A stretch of DNA of 64,000 nucleotides from Carettochelys insculpta (GCF_033958435.1 NC_134137.1:224853501-224917500), one strand, 5' to 3'; positions 34,719 to 46,419 are shown, numbered from the stretch's first letter. The notes: generated by a model not told the origin, from the letters alone. Made by a program: numbers and translations.

Positions 34719-34800
34719 CCTTGTCTATGCTAGGGATTGACGGCAATCCCAGCTATGCAATTCTAGCCATGGTATTAGTGTAGCTAGAATCGATGTATCC
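34719..34800 (-). repeat. 82-bp segment, copy B of an identical inverted pair
   Basis: Exact reverse complement of 25404-25485. Here only the end of the TIR element is present, with no recognisable left end. Confidence 0.95.
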
Positions 34801-35179
34801 AAGCACCTCCTTCCTAGCCATACCCCAGAACCACACCCTCAGCCAGAGACTTCCTGCTCAGCCTCCTGCCCCAGTCTGGTAAAAGAATGAGTGAGTGAGT
34901 GAACAATGGAGGGGGGAGCCCTCTACTGAACCCTAAACCTAGCAGGAGCACTTCAGAAAAGGGGCAAGGCAGGGTGAGTGCATTTGGTTTTATGCAATTA
35001 GAAAATTGGTAACCCAAGTTGAAGATATATTTTAAACACGTCAATGCTCGTTTTGATTGGGCTAGCACACCACTCAGAACAATGAATCTTCAGTAGCACA
35101 AGCCGCAAGAGTGCTATGTAAGTAGGTTTTCAGAAAGAACCATATTCAATGTGGCCTGCTCTTCCTGCTACTTGCACCC
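34801..35179. other. unassigned non-coding DNA
   Basis: No gene or repeat seen apart from a (GAGT)n stretch at about 34889-34901. Confidence 0.4.
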
Positions 35180-35400
35180 CTATGGGTGCAGGTCTCTTGT
35201 ATTTGACAAGCTCCATGGGAGCCAGTATGAGTAAGCCTACCTGAGCTGGAATTTCCATCTCCAGCTACAGTGTAGACATATCCACAATGCAAAGGTGCTG
35301 GAATAATCAGAGAAAGTTTCAACCACAGAAGAGGCAGTAACAGCAATCTTGGGGTGAATCTTCAGTGGAGGAAAGCAGGACTAGCTGAATGACCAGCTAC
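35180..35400 (-). repeat. TIR-type repeat, inverted relative of 37250-37440
   Basis: Its reverse complement reads GAAGATTCACCCCAAGATTG, TTGAAACTTTCTCTGATTAT, TATGTCTACACTGTAGCTGG and CTCAGGTAGGCTTACTC. The copy at 37250-37440 has the same blocks in the same order at roughly three-quarters identity by eye. Confidence 0.7.
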
Positions 35401-36830
35401 AGTGTCATGCTGGTGGAAGTCAGACAAAATAGATAATACAGACATGCACTCTGTCAGGATCTCGGTTTCCTTATGCCGACACCCATCACCTCCATCTTAT
35501 ATGGGTTGAGACACACAGCCACTTAGCTGCTTCCTATGTCTGTCAGATACAAGGAGAGCAATAGGAATATGATCTGTGCTCAGGGGAGGAGAGTTTTGTT
35601 CTCATCAGCATATTGATAACACCGTTTTCCCATACATTTCACTCTCTTCTCCAGCAACTGCTTTACATGCTCACCCAGCAAAAGGGGTCAGAAGATGGAA
35701 CCTGGAAGAAAAGATGGGGCAGTGGAACAGTCATTTAGCACTAATCCCTGGGAGTTCTCAGAATGAAAGGAAGAAAGCAAGTGTTTCTATGAATAGGAAC
35801 AACTGGGAGACATAATACAGTAATGAGTGCCTTACATGACAACACTTATGCTCATATGTAGCCCTTTACACCTATAAATTGAACAGGATGTTACAAAGGT
35901 AGAGAATGGTCATTCATGCCAATGCACAGGTTGTAGAAAAGGCACAAGCAGGTAGAGTGACTTCTTTTCCACTGTCAGTGACAGAAGTGGGGCTGGACTC
36001 CCACTCTCTCTTCTCTCACACTATGCCTCTTCACCCACCTGCACTGCCTGCCAGACAAGCAACAGGTGGGTAAGATGCTGCAGATAAACCAGCAGAGCCA
36101 GTGACATCCAAAGCAGCTGTTCCACTCAGTAAACTCCTTCTGTCCATCACTGGAAGGCTAACATTAGCTTCCGATACCACTTGTCTTAGAATGAAAGACT
36201 GAAAGATTCAAGTTAACCATAAATAAATGGACATGAATCATTTCGTAAAACAGAGCTGAATGCAAATAGGAATCTAAAGGTGTGGATACCGGCCACAAAA
36301 GGGCAGTGTGTTATCCTCAGTGTGTGTGAAAAGTACCTTTAAACAGAAAATCTAGACTAGCAGGGACACAAAAGGAGCAAATTGCAATTCACCTGGTGAT
36401 GGTGAATGCAGCAGATTCCTACACATAGCTGCCAGTCAGCCATCTCAGTCAGTGGAAACGTGTGGTAGTTATGACAGACAAAAAAGTGTATAGACAGCTT
36501 TGCATAAAATAGGCACCTAATCATTCAGGTGCATTTTCTAAAATTGCCCAATAATCTTGAGCCCATACAAATGATCTGCTGGGAGGCGATCCTGGGAATT
36601 ATAGCCCAGCTATCTTCACTTGCAGCTCAGAAAATTGCTTGAAAAGATAACTGAATATAAAATTATAGTACTTCAAAAGGAACACAATATGAGAGGGACA
36701 AACCAACATGCCTTTGGTAAAAGAAAATGGTCTCACTCCAGTCTACAAGGGTTCTTTGAATGCATCAGCCAGGTTGGATAAAGGATAACTCTTTAGACTC
36801 TCAAATAGTCTTTCCCAAAGTCCCTAACAG
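35401..36830. other. unassigned non-coding DNA
   Basis: No gene recognised. A weak MIR-like stretch may lie at 35880-36010 ('TGACTTCTTTTCC...GTGGGGCTGGACTCCCA'). Confidence 0.35.
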
Positions 36831-37170
36831 TAGGTCTACACAAAGCTATTTCAAAATAATGGCTGTTATTTCGAAATAACTCCTCTAGCATCTATACAAC
36901 ACAACTGCTATTTCAAAATAATTTCAAAATAGTGGTTGGCTTTTATTTTGAAATAGGTAAACCTTGTTCCATAAGGAATAGCACGTATTTAGAAATAAGC
37001 CGTGGTTTGTCCAATTGCTCTATTTCAAAACAGTCCCTATGTGAGTAGATAGTGTATTTTGAAATACCTAAGTGCTATTTCAAAATGCATTTTTTGTGTA
37101 TCAATCTTATTTCAATATAAGTGCTTCTGCAATAGCTTATTTCAAAATAAGGCTGCTGTGTAGACATATC
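36831..37170. mobile_element. ATTTCAAAAT-rich TIR element (MITE), 340 bp
   Basis: The left end TAGGTCTACACAAAGC and the complement of the right end GGATATGTCTACACAGC are inverted repeats, both continuing into TATTT(C/T) blocks. Probable imperfect target duplication CCTAACAG / CCTAAAAAG. The interior repeats ATTTCAAAATA in both orientations, with an intact TTATTTCGAAATAA at 36866-36879. Same family as 340-3260, without the LINE. Confidence 0.75.
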
Positions 37171-37249
37171 CTAAAAAGGACTATTAAGGAACTTGTCCCA
37201 TCATCCTTATGATGCTGGGAGCCAAACATTTTGGGAAGTTAACTTGCAA
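37171..37249. other. unassigned spacer
   Basis: Short gap between two repeats. Confidence 0.4.
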
Positions 37250-37440
37250 TGGACTCTGATGTCCCATGTCCTGGTCTCATGCACTGAAGGTTCACCCCAA
37301 GATTGTTGCTACTTCCTGTGTGATGTTGAAACTGTCTCTAATTATTCCAGCATGTTCACATTATGGGTATCTCTACACTGTAGCTGGAGAAGTAAATTTC
37401 ATCTTAGGTAGACTTGCCCATGCTAGCTCTAAGCAAGCCA
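37250..37440 (+). repeat. TIR-type repeat, relative of 35180-35400
   Basis: GAAGGTTCACCCCAAGATTG, TTGAAACTGTCTCTAATTAT, TATCTCTACACTGTAGCTGG and CTTAGGTAGACTTGCCC correspond block by block to the inverted copy 2 kb upstream. No ORF of note. Confidence 0.7.
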
Positions 37441-39589
37441 GAGACAGGGCTCTGAGCTCTAAGTTCCTCCTTCCTGGTGGGACTTATTCCTTTTGATGAT
37501 CCATCAGAGCCAAGATCTACCAGTAAATATTCCCGTTGGAAAAAGTGCTTTGGAGGAATAAAGAAGCCACCATCCCCAATAAGTCTTGGGATTGTTTGGC
37601 TCTACAAAGGTGCATAAATTAGCGATTTACATTGCCTCCTTAGGGCACACTACATTATTCCCATGTGTCCAACCAGTAGCTGCAAACTAGTGGCATTATT
37701 CCGAAAATATATTTATCGTTCAAGTCAGCTAGCTCCATACTCAACTGTGCAAATAGCCCCATGTGGCTAGGGTGTGGGAGACCACGGTCATATTCTCCAG
37801 TGGGCTCTTCTGCAGGATGACTGGAGGAACTGCACCTAATCCTTCTACTGAAGAGGCTGTTCAGACTTATTGTGGCAGAAAGAGTAAAAGCGCCAGATAG
37901 ACCAGAATCTGAGAATGAGAGGAGAGGAAAGGCCTCAGAAGCATCACACAAACAGAACGGGTGAAACCAAAACAAACCAGAGATCTCCGGAAGAAGTGAG
38001 CTGCCCACAGCTTTTAAATCAATGCTGCTCACTCCTGTTAACATTAACAAAGCAGTTCCCATTCAGTGGGAAGCACAGGAGGAGAGGAGATGCGAAGAGA
38101 GTCAGAATGGAAGGGAGGCACAAGAATGAGGGAAGTCAAGGAGAGGGAGCAGAGGAGAGAGGCACATTAGAGGGAGGGAGGGATTAAAGACAGATGTGGG
38201 TTGTCATGGCTTTGTGGAGTTCTAGGTTTTGGGCATTACCTCACACAGGTTTTGAGATCACCATGAACTGATGTATGCCTCTTAATTGAAATTCAGTGCC
38301 TCGACTGTTCAGGGAATACCAGCTCAGGCTCTGCATCTTTATCTGCCTAGGCACCTGAATAAGCATGTGACTTTTCAAAGGTGCAGAGTACCCAGCAGTT
38401 CCCGCCGCAGGCCAACGGGCGCTGATGAGTGCTCAGCATGTTATATAGGCGTGTAAATATGGATGTAGGTGCTTATCTTTGGGCAACCGGGTTTGAAAAT
38501 TTTCGGTCATGTGATCTTTTTCCTGCAAAGTGGAATGCCTCCCTCCCCTCGCCCCCACTTAAGTAAAAGTAGTAGGCATCCTTCAGTCTGCATAGACTAT
38601 GGATCGCGCCCTTTAAAGTTTCAATTGAGGATTTCATTTACAGCATCTATTGTGACTATAAAGACCCACACGAGAGTGACAGTCCTTGCTCCATCTCTTG
38701 CAGATGTAACTACCTTGCTAACCGGCCAGCTTGGAACCAAACCTTCCTGCCCTCCCTGAAAAAGCTTCGAGGCTGTATTTCTACTTCCATTAGTATTTTT
38801 CTTCTCCCTTTCTCTGTCCTTTATGTCACATTCTCTATTTGTTTTGCAGTCTACCCTTACCTGTTCATGGGAGATCTTCTGTTTTCATACCTTGTCTTAT
38901 CTTTTTTTCCAGTCCTTCTTAAGTAGAGCACAAATGTGGAAACATCTGAACTCAATGTATTTACTCTGATGTTTGCAAGGATTTGACTTTAGGCAAGATA
39001 AGTTTGCCCATCCCTAACCATTAGCTATTTAATTGCCCTCTTTCTAACAGCAAGGTTTTGCCTAGCCTAGGCGTATGGAGTAGTCAGCTTCGGGAAGGGA
39101 AATGAATTTAGGATTTATTCACACCCACACAATCAAGTGCTGAAAAGGTGAAGGGAGACATCCTTTTATTACATGATTTAAATTCAAATTAGTTTTGAAC
39201 TCCATGTGTAAGAAACATCCCATTTACAATGCAGAAAAACACCAGAACCTGATGGCTGACATATCTTGGACAGATAACCTTTAAAGACAAGAAAATAGGT
39301 GCGGAATGAGAGTCTGATTTAATAGAAAGAGTTAATTACCTGTGTCAGGGAGTAGACCAAACAGCTTGGAAATTAATTGAAGTGAAAAAAAAATTCTCTC
39401 AAAAACTGGTTAATTTATGGAGTCCTGTAAATGGGAGATAACGATTCTGATTCTGCTCTGAGTTACACCAGGGTAGCTGAGGGGATTGGGCCCAAAAGAT
39501 TAGGCAGACTTTTGCTGAGCTTCTGTACGATGTAACATTGTCATCACCTTGTTGGATAAGTTAAAAAGTGAGCCTCTCTTGACAACACA
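37441..39589. other. unassigned non-coding DNA
   Basis: A purine-rich stretch lies at 38060-38185. Open frames of up to 135 codons show no domain. 38280-38460 has text of the 'GCACCTGAATAAG...GTGCTCAGCA' type that may be an old repeat. Confidence 0.35.
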
Positions 39590-39867
39590 ATTTGGTCCAA
39601 TAAAAGATACCAGTGAACCCACTTTGTCTTTCCAATATACTGGGAGCAGCGCTTCCTGTAAGCTGAGCACTTGGGTGGCCACCAAGGAGAGATTTAGGGG
39701 CCACAGAGCTGAATAACAGTGCCCACAACTACCCACTGCTGTCAGCATATTTGTCTACAGTGGTGCACATCCCATGGTGCTTATAAAATGTATGCCACCT
39801 GCAGATGGAAATAATGAGAGGGAACAGTGCCTGGGATCCATGTAACTATAACACCATCTTGTCTCAC
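39590..39867 (-). repeat. turtle-type SINE (antisense), interrupted by a MITE
   Basis: TTTGGTCCAATAAAAGATAC and CACTTTGTCTTTCCAATAT (39590-39640) are the reverse of the SINE at 34085-34226. The text resumes after the MITE with CCTGGGATCCATGTAACTAT at 39830. The MITE 39647-39829 splits it. Confidence 0.6.
39647..39829 (-). mobile_element. GTTCCCT-family MITE, copy 2 (183 bp)
   Basis: Starts GCTTCCTGTAAGCTGAGCA and ends AATGAGAGGGAACAGTG, the reverse of the copies at 23583 and 45494. The 8-bp target duplication is ACTGGGAG at 39639-39646 and CCTGGGAT at 39830-39837, 6 of 8 identical. It has exactly the same length as copy 1. Confidence 0.75.
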
Positions 39868-40180
39868 CAGGACAGAAATCCTGGTATTGAAGCCTTTTGC
39901 CATGACATCAAACAAAGAGTTTGTAAATGCCCTCACAGCAGCTGTGCCAGATACAGATACTTTATTTCCGCGGTCACGAAGATGAAATCTGCATTGTCAA
40001 ATCACTCCTGATAATGCAACAGCACCACCAACCATCATTTTGCCAGTCTCCAACTTAGAGGACTTTTTCCTTCTGCTCCCTCTAGAGCTGTAAAGCCTGA
40101 ATTGCAGTTACTCTTGCTTTACTCTATTAGCCCTAAATACACTAATGAGCAATTGAAGGGAATCATCATCCTTCTTACTC
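39868..40180. other. unassigned non-coding DNA
   Basis: No gene or repeat seen. Confidence 0.4.
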
Positions 40181-40795
40181 TTGTGGCCTCCCAGGATCTC
40201 AAACTACGGCTTGAAAGTTCAGACAGGCATCACATCCTGGCTTCCTAGTGGGCCAAGGAGCTGGTCAGACTACAGCCTCAGCCAATGCAACGAGTCTGGG
40301 AGCTCTCATGGGAGGATGGCTCTGCCTCACTGATTAGTCCAGCCATGCTAGTTAAGCCAGGAGGTGGCACAGGAAGCTGTCTGAGCCCCTAGGGGCTCAT
40401 TGTTGCTGTCACTGCATTGAGCCCTGCTTGTGTCTGCTCCCAACCCTGTTCCCAATTCTTGTGTCACTCCTAGCCCACCCCACCTTTGCTTCTGGTTGTT
40501 CCCTGGCTTCTAATCCTGGCTTGATCCTTGCCTCTTTGCTAGAGCGTGCCTTTATGTCTTGCTTCTGACCATCACTTACCAGTCCTGGCTCTGACATATT
40601 ACTCAGGGTTGCCACTGGGCTGTAATATTTAGTACCTGACCTTTACTCTTGGTTAACCCTTGGCTTCTGGTAATCAGCAGCTGGTCTGGAGCTGACCCTC
40701 AGCTCTGTTCCCTGACCTGACAGGTGTTCTGACTACTAGACTGCTTACATCCTGGTCCCTAACAATTGCATCTGTCCCACCTCCCTGTCACAGTG
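40181..40795. repeat. possible LTR-like or low-complexity CT-rich repeat
   Basis: Many imperfect CCTGAC / CTTCTGG / CCTGGCT words recur with loose spacing, and the block ends CCTCCCTGTCACA. This recalls pyrimidine-rich turtle LTR text, but I found no target duplication or paired end. Confidence 0.3.
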
Positions 40796-42306
40796 TAAGC
40801 CATCGGGTGCTTCACTGACTGAAGATGGGTAAGCTGGAAATGTTTGGTCCAGTTTGCCTAAGATAAGTACTTCAAAGTCCAGCAAAAGATTCCATCATCC
40901 CACAGCTTCATTTAGACATCAAAATAAGTGGCCAGACTTTGAAAGAGCTCTGCAGCTCCCATTTAGGGGCCTGAAGGAAGCAGCCAAAGTACAACAGTGA
41001 ATGCTGAGCACTTTGAAAAACCTGGCCCAGATGTTCAAATACCTTGAATAAGCTGAAGATGAATATGCAGAACTTCTTCAAAAAAAAATCTCACAATGAC
41101 TGACTAGGTCACAGACTTTTCTCATCAGAAATGTCACAGAAGCAAATTGGTTTCTCAAACACCATTCTCCATTGTTCACCTGCAAATTCTAGACTCAGGT
41201 AACTGCAACCCCAGTGGTGTGACTGCAGCTAACCATGGGCCCCATTTTGGATACGTTGGCACAGAAAGTGGCAGCCTGACTCAATCGCTGAGCTGAGCCT
41301 GGGTTGACAGCTCACACCATGGGGCTAAAAATAACAGCGTCGATGTTGTGCCTCAGGCTGGAGCTTGGGGGATGGTATTTTATTTCAGGCCAGTAATGGA
41401 TGAATTATCTGAAAATGCCAGCACACAGCCTAATTGCAGTCCATGCAAGTTGCTGTGCTCCTGTTGTTTAAAGATTGACTGAAAAAATTACCCGAATACT
41501 GCTTCCCATGGCTCTGCATTTGGATGTGCTGATGACATTTTTAGCCTGGTGAGTGTCCTGAAGGACCATCACTTTTAAGGCTACAGGTAAGAGCCAGAAC
41601 TCTGCTGCTCAACGTCAATCTGCTTGGCCACATTAGTCTTTGAGGTAGCCTGCCATGAGTAGGGCTGTTCATTGTCCCAAAGCGGAGGGAAGAGACTCAC
41701 ACTTGGAGTTACAGGCTCCCAGTCTTGGGATCTTTCTGCTTCAGCTGATATATTGTTTAACTCTAAAACTTATTTAAAAACCTGTCTGGATGCGACGGCT
41801 TTTAATTAATCTTCTCTTAGTTTTTATACCATATAGTACCTTGAAGACGCAAGATCAATCACCATGGTATTGTAATGTAGAGTTGTGAGACAGAAAGATA
41901 AATGAGCTATCACGTTTAGCATTTTGATAGCTAAGTTTAATTTTAACTACCTCAGGAACATACTGTAGATCCCTGGATAAAGTTGTGAAATGAAGCATTC
42001 ATCGCTAGGGCCCAGGCTAGAATCCATCAGACAGGAGTAAGCTTTGTAGCCTCTGCTCAGTTGCTGGTGGACCTAGGGGTGTGATTGCTGCACACAGACA
42101 CAGAATTCCAATCGTACATCTACATTTCTTATGCTGCAGACCTGTAATACTAGTAAAAGTGCACATAACCCCTTAAAATTAGGAACCCCAGCAAATAGCA
42201 AAAATAAAAATTATAATAGCTGACTTGTTGACAGGATCATGCTTATACTGTGTTGAGTATTAGTGCTGACTGTTAACACTCACATAAATATCTTTCATAC
42301 ACAGTG
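40796..42306. other. unassigned DNA; repeat-free stretch 41320-41590
   Basis: No exon recognised. 41320-41590 looks unique and moderately A/T-rich. Confidence 0.35.
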
Positions 42307-42314
42307 CTCTAAAG

Positions 42315-42655
42315 CTGAGGTGAGCAAAGTGAGGGGTGGGACCCCTCATGGGGGCATGACATTTTATAAGGTGGGGGGCACAGTATTATCAGCTGCTGGG
42401 TTTCAGGCTCACCCATCTCATTAAATCTGTTGAAATAGGTTACATTTTTATATATGTGCATTCACATTTATATAGTGGTTAATGAAGTTTTTCGTACAGA
42501 CTTATTTTCTTATACTTGCCACAGGGTTTTTTTCCTCCATAGGAAATATCCATGGGTTTGGATTATGTGACCCAGGTTGGTGGTGCTGTGGGGGAGATCC
42601 TGCTAACTGCAGGGAGGAAATGTAAGGCCCGATGTAAAAAGTGTGTTCACCCCTG
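42315..42655. mobile_element. hAT-like MITE, 341 bp
   Basis: Left end CTGAGGTGAGCAAAGT; the complement of the right end is CAGGGGTGAACACAC. The 8-bp target duplication is CTCTAAAG at 42307-42314 and CACTAAGG at 42656-42663, 6 of 8 identical. No ORF. The CAGGGGTG-type end fits hAT elements. Confidence 0.7.
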
Positions 42656-42663
42656 CACTAAGG

Positions 42664-44365
42664 TCACAGACCTGCAAGGGACAGGCATGTGCTGAACTTT
42701 CCACAATGTGAAAATCTCCATTAAAGGTAACAGAACAACTTGCAGTACATAAAGTTAGATGCGTGTTCACGTCTTCACAAGACTGGGTTCTCAGTGTTTT
42801 ATAAAAGAGGGCACTGTGCCCTCAGTCCCAGAATTTCAGCCACTGACATGGCTGCCATGACAGCTGGGTTCTGGGTCCATGTGAAACTTTGCAGCCATGC
42901 TGCTCTGCTACTGAATGGTTCTGACCGGGTGGGGGGGGAGGGGAGAAGGGGGAGCACCCTAGTCTGAGCGATGCTAACGGCTGACTGCCCTTGGCCCTGC
43001 CCTTTCCATCCGTGGCCCAGCCCTTCCAGGGGCACAGATCCAGGGCCACCTCTCACCTAACCTCAGGGCCTGTGGTGGCTGTCGGCTCGCTGCGTGCCAT
43101 CATCATGATGGGAAACAAGCAACAAGGGTGGGGAAGTGAAGGTTCAAAGTGAACCAGGAATAAAAATCCAAGCATACTGACTCATCTGGTTTAGCCACTA
43201 GACTCTACTCCACACTACAGGTTGGTAACTTGATAGCCAGTATCCCAGTTTATTACTTTGAAAAGGACTATATTAGAATGACCAATGTTCAGGACTTTGT
43301 GCTTTTCATGACTCAAATTCTGGCATGTTTCACCTAGCTCATTCGGCAGCTCTAATTTTGATATTTTCTACCAAGCCCATTGTAATGGCTCTCATGCTAA
43401 TGCACTCCATGTATCCATCACAACAACTCTGTTTCTAATATATTCCTCCAGGTCTTACAGCAATAACTAATTCTAATGCACTGCATCATATCCACAATGA
43501 ATTTCCATCATGTGTCATTTCAAAAATCACACTCCTGTCATTAGAGCTGTCTTCATTTGAACAGTCTCGTATATTCTGCTGGCCTAAATCATAACTCTGG
43601 TCTTTACCTGTGAGATCAGTTAAAAAGCTGAATGGGGCTAAACAGAAATCCATTCACTCACTTTCTGCTTATCTAGCCTGTGGTATCATTGAGCACGCAT
43701 CACCGTAGTTTCTGGTCACTAAACTAAAGCACTCTCCCAAGTGGGTTAGAATAAATTATTGATATAGAGTGAAATTTACTTAATCCAGTATAGTTACCAC
43801 CTTTGATGAGTCATCTCTTTATTCCATGCACCCAGTCATAACACGCAAAGTTTCCCCAGCTGTACTGGGATCCAAATTGTCTCACTTTCATGATGCTGAA
43901 AGAGTTTGGGGTTTAGACTTGTAGAAATGTTTCCAAAGCCATGACAACTGGGTTGCCAGTTATCATACTGACATGATATCATGAGAATCAGACTCTAGAG
44001 ATAGAAAATGTTTGTTTCATCTCAGTCAACCCCATCTCCTTTGCCAATCCAGGATTACTTGCTGCTGTTGTGCTGCTAGGGCTTCATCTGGTCTGTTTCA
44101 AAATTTGCAATGAATGGGGCTTCTTTAACTTGGCAATTAAAAGTAACAACTATCTTCCCAAAAATTTGCAGAAAGAAGGGATCTCTGGAAGGAGCTCTTC
44201 CTTCCAGAAGGGCCCCCGGGGGCTGAGCTTCTACACACTGTTTAGGAGCCTGGAAAAGCATCTTCTGGACTCCAAATCATGTGACCTTATCCTAAAGAGG
44301 TGCAGGGAACTTGCATATTTTGGGCTGTTTACTAGCATGCCACTTTCAGAGAAATTGGCAAGTGT
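42664..44365. other. unassigned non-coding DNA
   Basis: A short G-run at 42931-42938. A 112-codon plus-strand open frame at 44070-44408 has no domain. No repeat recognised. Confidence 0.4.
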
Positions 44366-44435
44366 AGAAACCGCCATAGTATACCAAGAATTGCCTATCT
44401 GGGATTGACTTTGATCCCTAATGTAGACCAGCCCC
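44366..44435 (+). repeat. terminal fragment related to the 25203-25491 element
   Basis: GAATTGCCTATCTGGGATTG, then GATCCCTAATGTAGACC, corresponds to GAATTGCATAGCTGGGATTG...CAATCCCTAGCATAGAC at 25441-25481. Much more diverged than the identical pair. Confidence 0.6.
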
Positions 44436-44706
44436 AAACATAAGTCATCCTGTTTTCAACGGGAAACAAATTTGCAAGAGAGCTACAATTTGGGCAGAGA
44501 CATCACACAAATAGCTTTTTGTTTTATATTAAAAAATGCTAAAAACTCACCCAATTAAATTGTTTACTGTGAATTCTTTACCTGCTAAGTATACCACAAA
44601 GGCTTTGAAAAGGATGATGGAAAGAATAGAATGCTGACTGGATTATCCCTGGACACAAGTACTGCTCTCACTAGGAACAGCTGCAAGGGAAAAACTTAGT
44701 GAAACA

Positions 44707-44993
44707 TGGCCTGTTTATACTTAAAACATTGCAATGACCCACGTACACCACCACTGTTGTGCTTCAGTGAAGATGCCACCTCTACCACTGGAAGGTGGTC
44801 TCCCATCCATGTAGGTAATCCACCTCCCTGAGAGGTGGGAGCTAGAATGTTCCCATCAACCTAATGCTGTCTGCTCTGGGATGAGAGAATTTGTTGCAGT
44901 GAAACTAACTTCTCCGGGGTGTGAATTTTCTACACCCTTGAACTACATACTTATAACAACTTTATTTCTCACAACAGACCAAGCCCGGGACTC
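44707..44993 (+). repeat. TIR/MITE copy, 'GACCAAGCCC' end family
   Basis: Left TGGCCTGTTTATACTTAAAA, right ACAACAGACCAAGCCC. Contains CGCTGCAG-derived blocks, GTAATCCACCTCCCTGAGAG and the CCGGGGTGTGAATTT block shared with 14375-14660. The antisense copy at 51882-52109 contains the complementary blocks. No target duplication found. Confidence 0.6.
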
Positions 44994-45402
44994 TACAAAA
45001 CTAGCACACAGTTTGTAATGATGGTAGCCTTTGACCAATTCTCTTCCAGTGCCTAGTACCCCAATATCTCGGAAAGCCAGGAGTGGGATTCAAACCATGC
45101 AGCTCAGGCCTACCTTTCCTCTTAACTTAGGACCAATTCCATGTATGAGTGCTTACTTCTTTCCCAGTTCAGAAGAGATTCCTAGGTCAGAAAAATGATC
45201 ACAAGAAAGCATCCAAGGAGTGCAGTTCAATGGCCAAGTGCAGGAAGGTTCTTATGGTTCACAAATGTTGTGTGTCTTCAATTGAAAAATCCACCCTAGA
45301 GATCACAAACTGACCACTTGGAAACTGTAGAAGGCAAGAGGAAAAAATGGAAATGAAATGGATCAAAGAGGAAATGTATCCAGAATATCTTAACAGACAA
45401 AT
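44994..45402. other. unassigned non-coding DNA
   Basis: No gene seen. 45030-45130 may hold a diverged MIR-like piece ('GTGGGATTCAAACCATGC'). Confidence 0.35.
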
Positions 45403-45738
45403 AGTCTCAGAGGGGTAGCCATGTTACTCTGTAGCTTCACAAACAAGCAGTCCTGGGGCACCTAAGAAACTACAAAATGCATTAGGCCATGAGCAGGGTT
45501 CCCTCTAATTATTTTCCATCAATGGGCAGAATAAAATTGTGTTATGTGCACCAAGTCAAGTGTAGGATGTGTACCACCAATATAAACATGTGCCGCTGGC
45601 TGTGGGCAGCTGTAGGTACTCTGCTAATCAGCTCAGCAGCACCTGAATGTCTCCTGGGTGGCTGCCCAACCCCTCAGCTTACAGGGAACAGGTCATTAGC
45701 TTTCATTGGTAAAACCATTTTCATCCAATGAAGTGGAA
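45403..45738 (+). repeat. turtle-type SINE, interrupted by a MITE
   Basis: TCTCAGAGGGGTAGCCATGT, TACTCTGTAGCTTCACAAAC, AGCAGTCCTGGGGCACCTAA (45403-45493) is the start of the common turtle repeat. It continues after the MITE as TTAGCTTTCATTGGTAAAAC and CCAATGAAGTGG at 45697-45735, matching 'GAGCTTTCGTGGG...GAAGTGG' in related copies. The MITE 45494-45691 lies between. Confidence 0.7.
45494..45691 (+). mobile_element. GTTCCCT-family MITE, copy 3 (198 bp)
   Basis: Starts CAGGGTTCCCTCTAATT and ends CAGCTTACAGGGAACAG. The 8-bp target duplication is GCCATGAG at 45486-45493 and GTCATTAG at 45692-45699, 6 of 8 identical and part of the split SINE. The best preserved of the three copies at its left end. 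Confidence 0.8.
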
Positions 45739-46019
45739 GAGGAAAAGCAGAATCCCAGGTTTAAATAGCCAGGACACAGGGTGTCACTACTAGTGACAGG
45801 TAACTCCCCGTCACCCGCCCAGGCTACAAGGACATGCCAGCAGCTGAGCAAACTGAGCAAGTGCAAGTGACCAGCCCCACTCAGACCTCAGAGCACCAGC
45901 AAAATTTTTTGCAAGCCTGCCGCCCCTGAGAACACCCAAAGGGAAAGTTTCTTAACAGCCTGGCAGTTAGGCTTGCATTTAAGTCCTGCACCAGGAGGCC
46001 TAATATTTCTAATAAAAGT
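45739..46019. other. unassigned non-coding DNA
   Basis: No repeat named. Confidence 0.4.
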
Positions 46020-46027
46020 TCTATCTC

Positions 46028-46419
46028 AGAGGTCTGCAAACTGCAGCTCCGGAGCCACATGAGGCTCTTTAAGGACTTCTTTGTAGGTCCCAACACTAAA
46101 TTGCAGAGTGGAAAAACTCTGATTATTTTCAATATTTTGGTGAACATCTAAAAGCCAAAAATAAGCAACTCATATCTAAAACGCAAAAGGTATGTGATCT
46201 CAAAACACTGGATAACTCGCCCTTTAATATGTGCAGTGCATTGTGGGATATATGTGTGCGCACTCTTCTTAAAACAAGGGTTTACAAAAAGTATGGTTTG
46301 ACATTATTTATGAAAGCCCATCTTGTATTCATATGTATTGCAGCTCTTGAATTACTGAGGTTTTTTTTAATGAATTCAAAAAAAAAAAATGGCTCTTGTT
46401 CTTTTGGTTGCTGACCCTT
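46028..46419. mobile_element. hAT-like element, 392 bp
   Basis: Left AGAGGTCTGCAAACTGCAGC; the complement of the right end is AAGGGTCAGCAACC, both of the 'GGTC.GCAA' hAT type with 'CTCCGGAGCCACATGAGGCTCTT' just inside. Weak 8-bp duplication TCTATCTC / GCGCTCTC, 5 of 8. Internal A-run at about 46379-46389. Relative of the fragment at about 9178-9220 and the right end at 48140-48160. Confidence 0.65.

Noticed and set aside
37655..38187. 135-codon minus-strand and 90-codon plus-strand frames
   Set aside because: Purine-rich sequence; no domain and mutual overlap.
40181..40795. Complete LTR
   Set aside because: Ends TGTCACA plausibly, but the start has no matching terminus and no target duplication was found.
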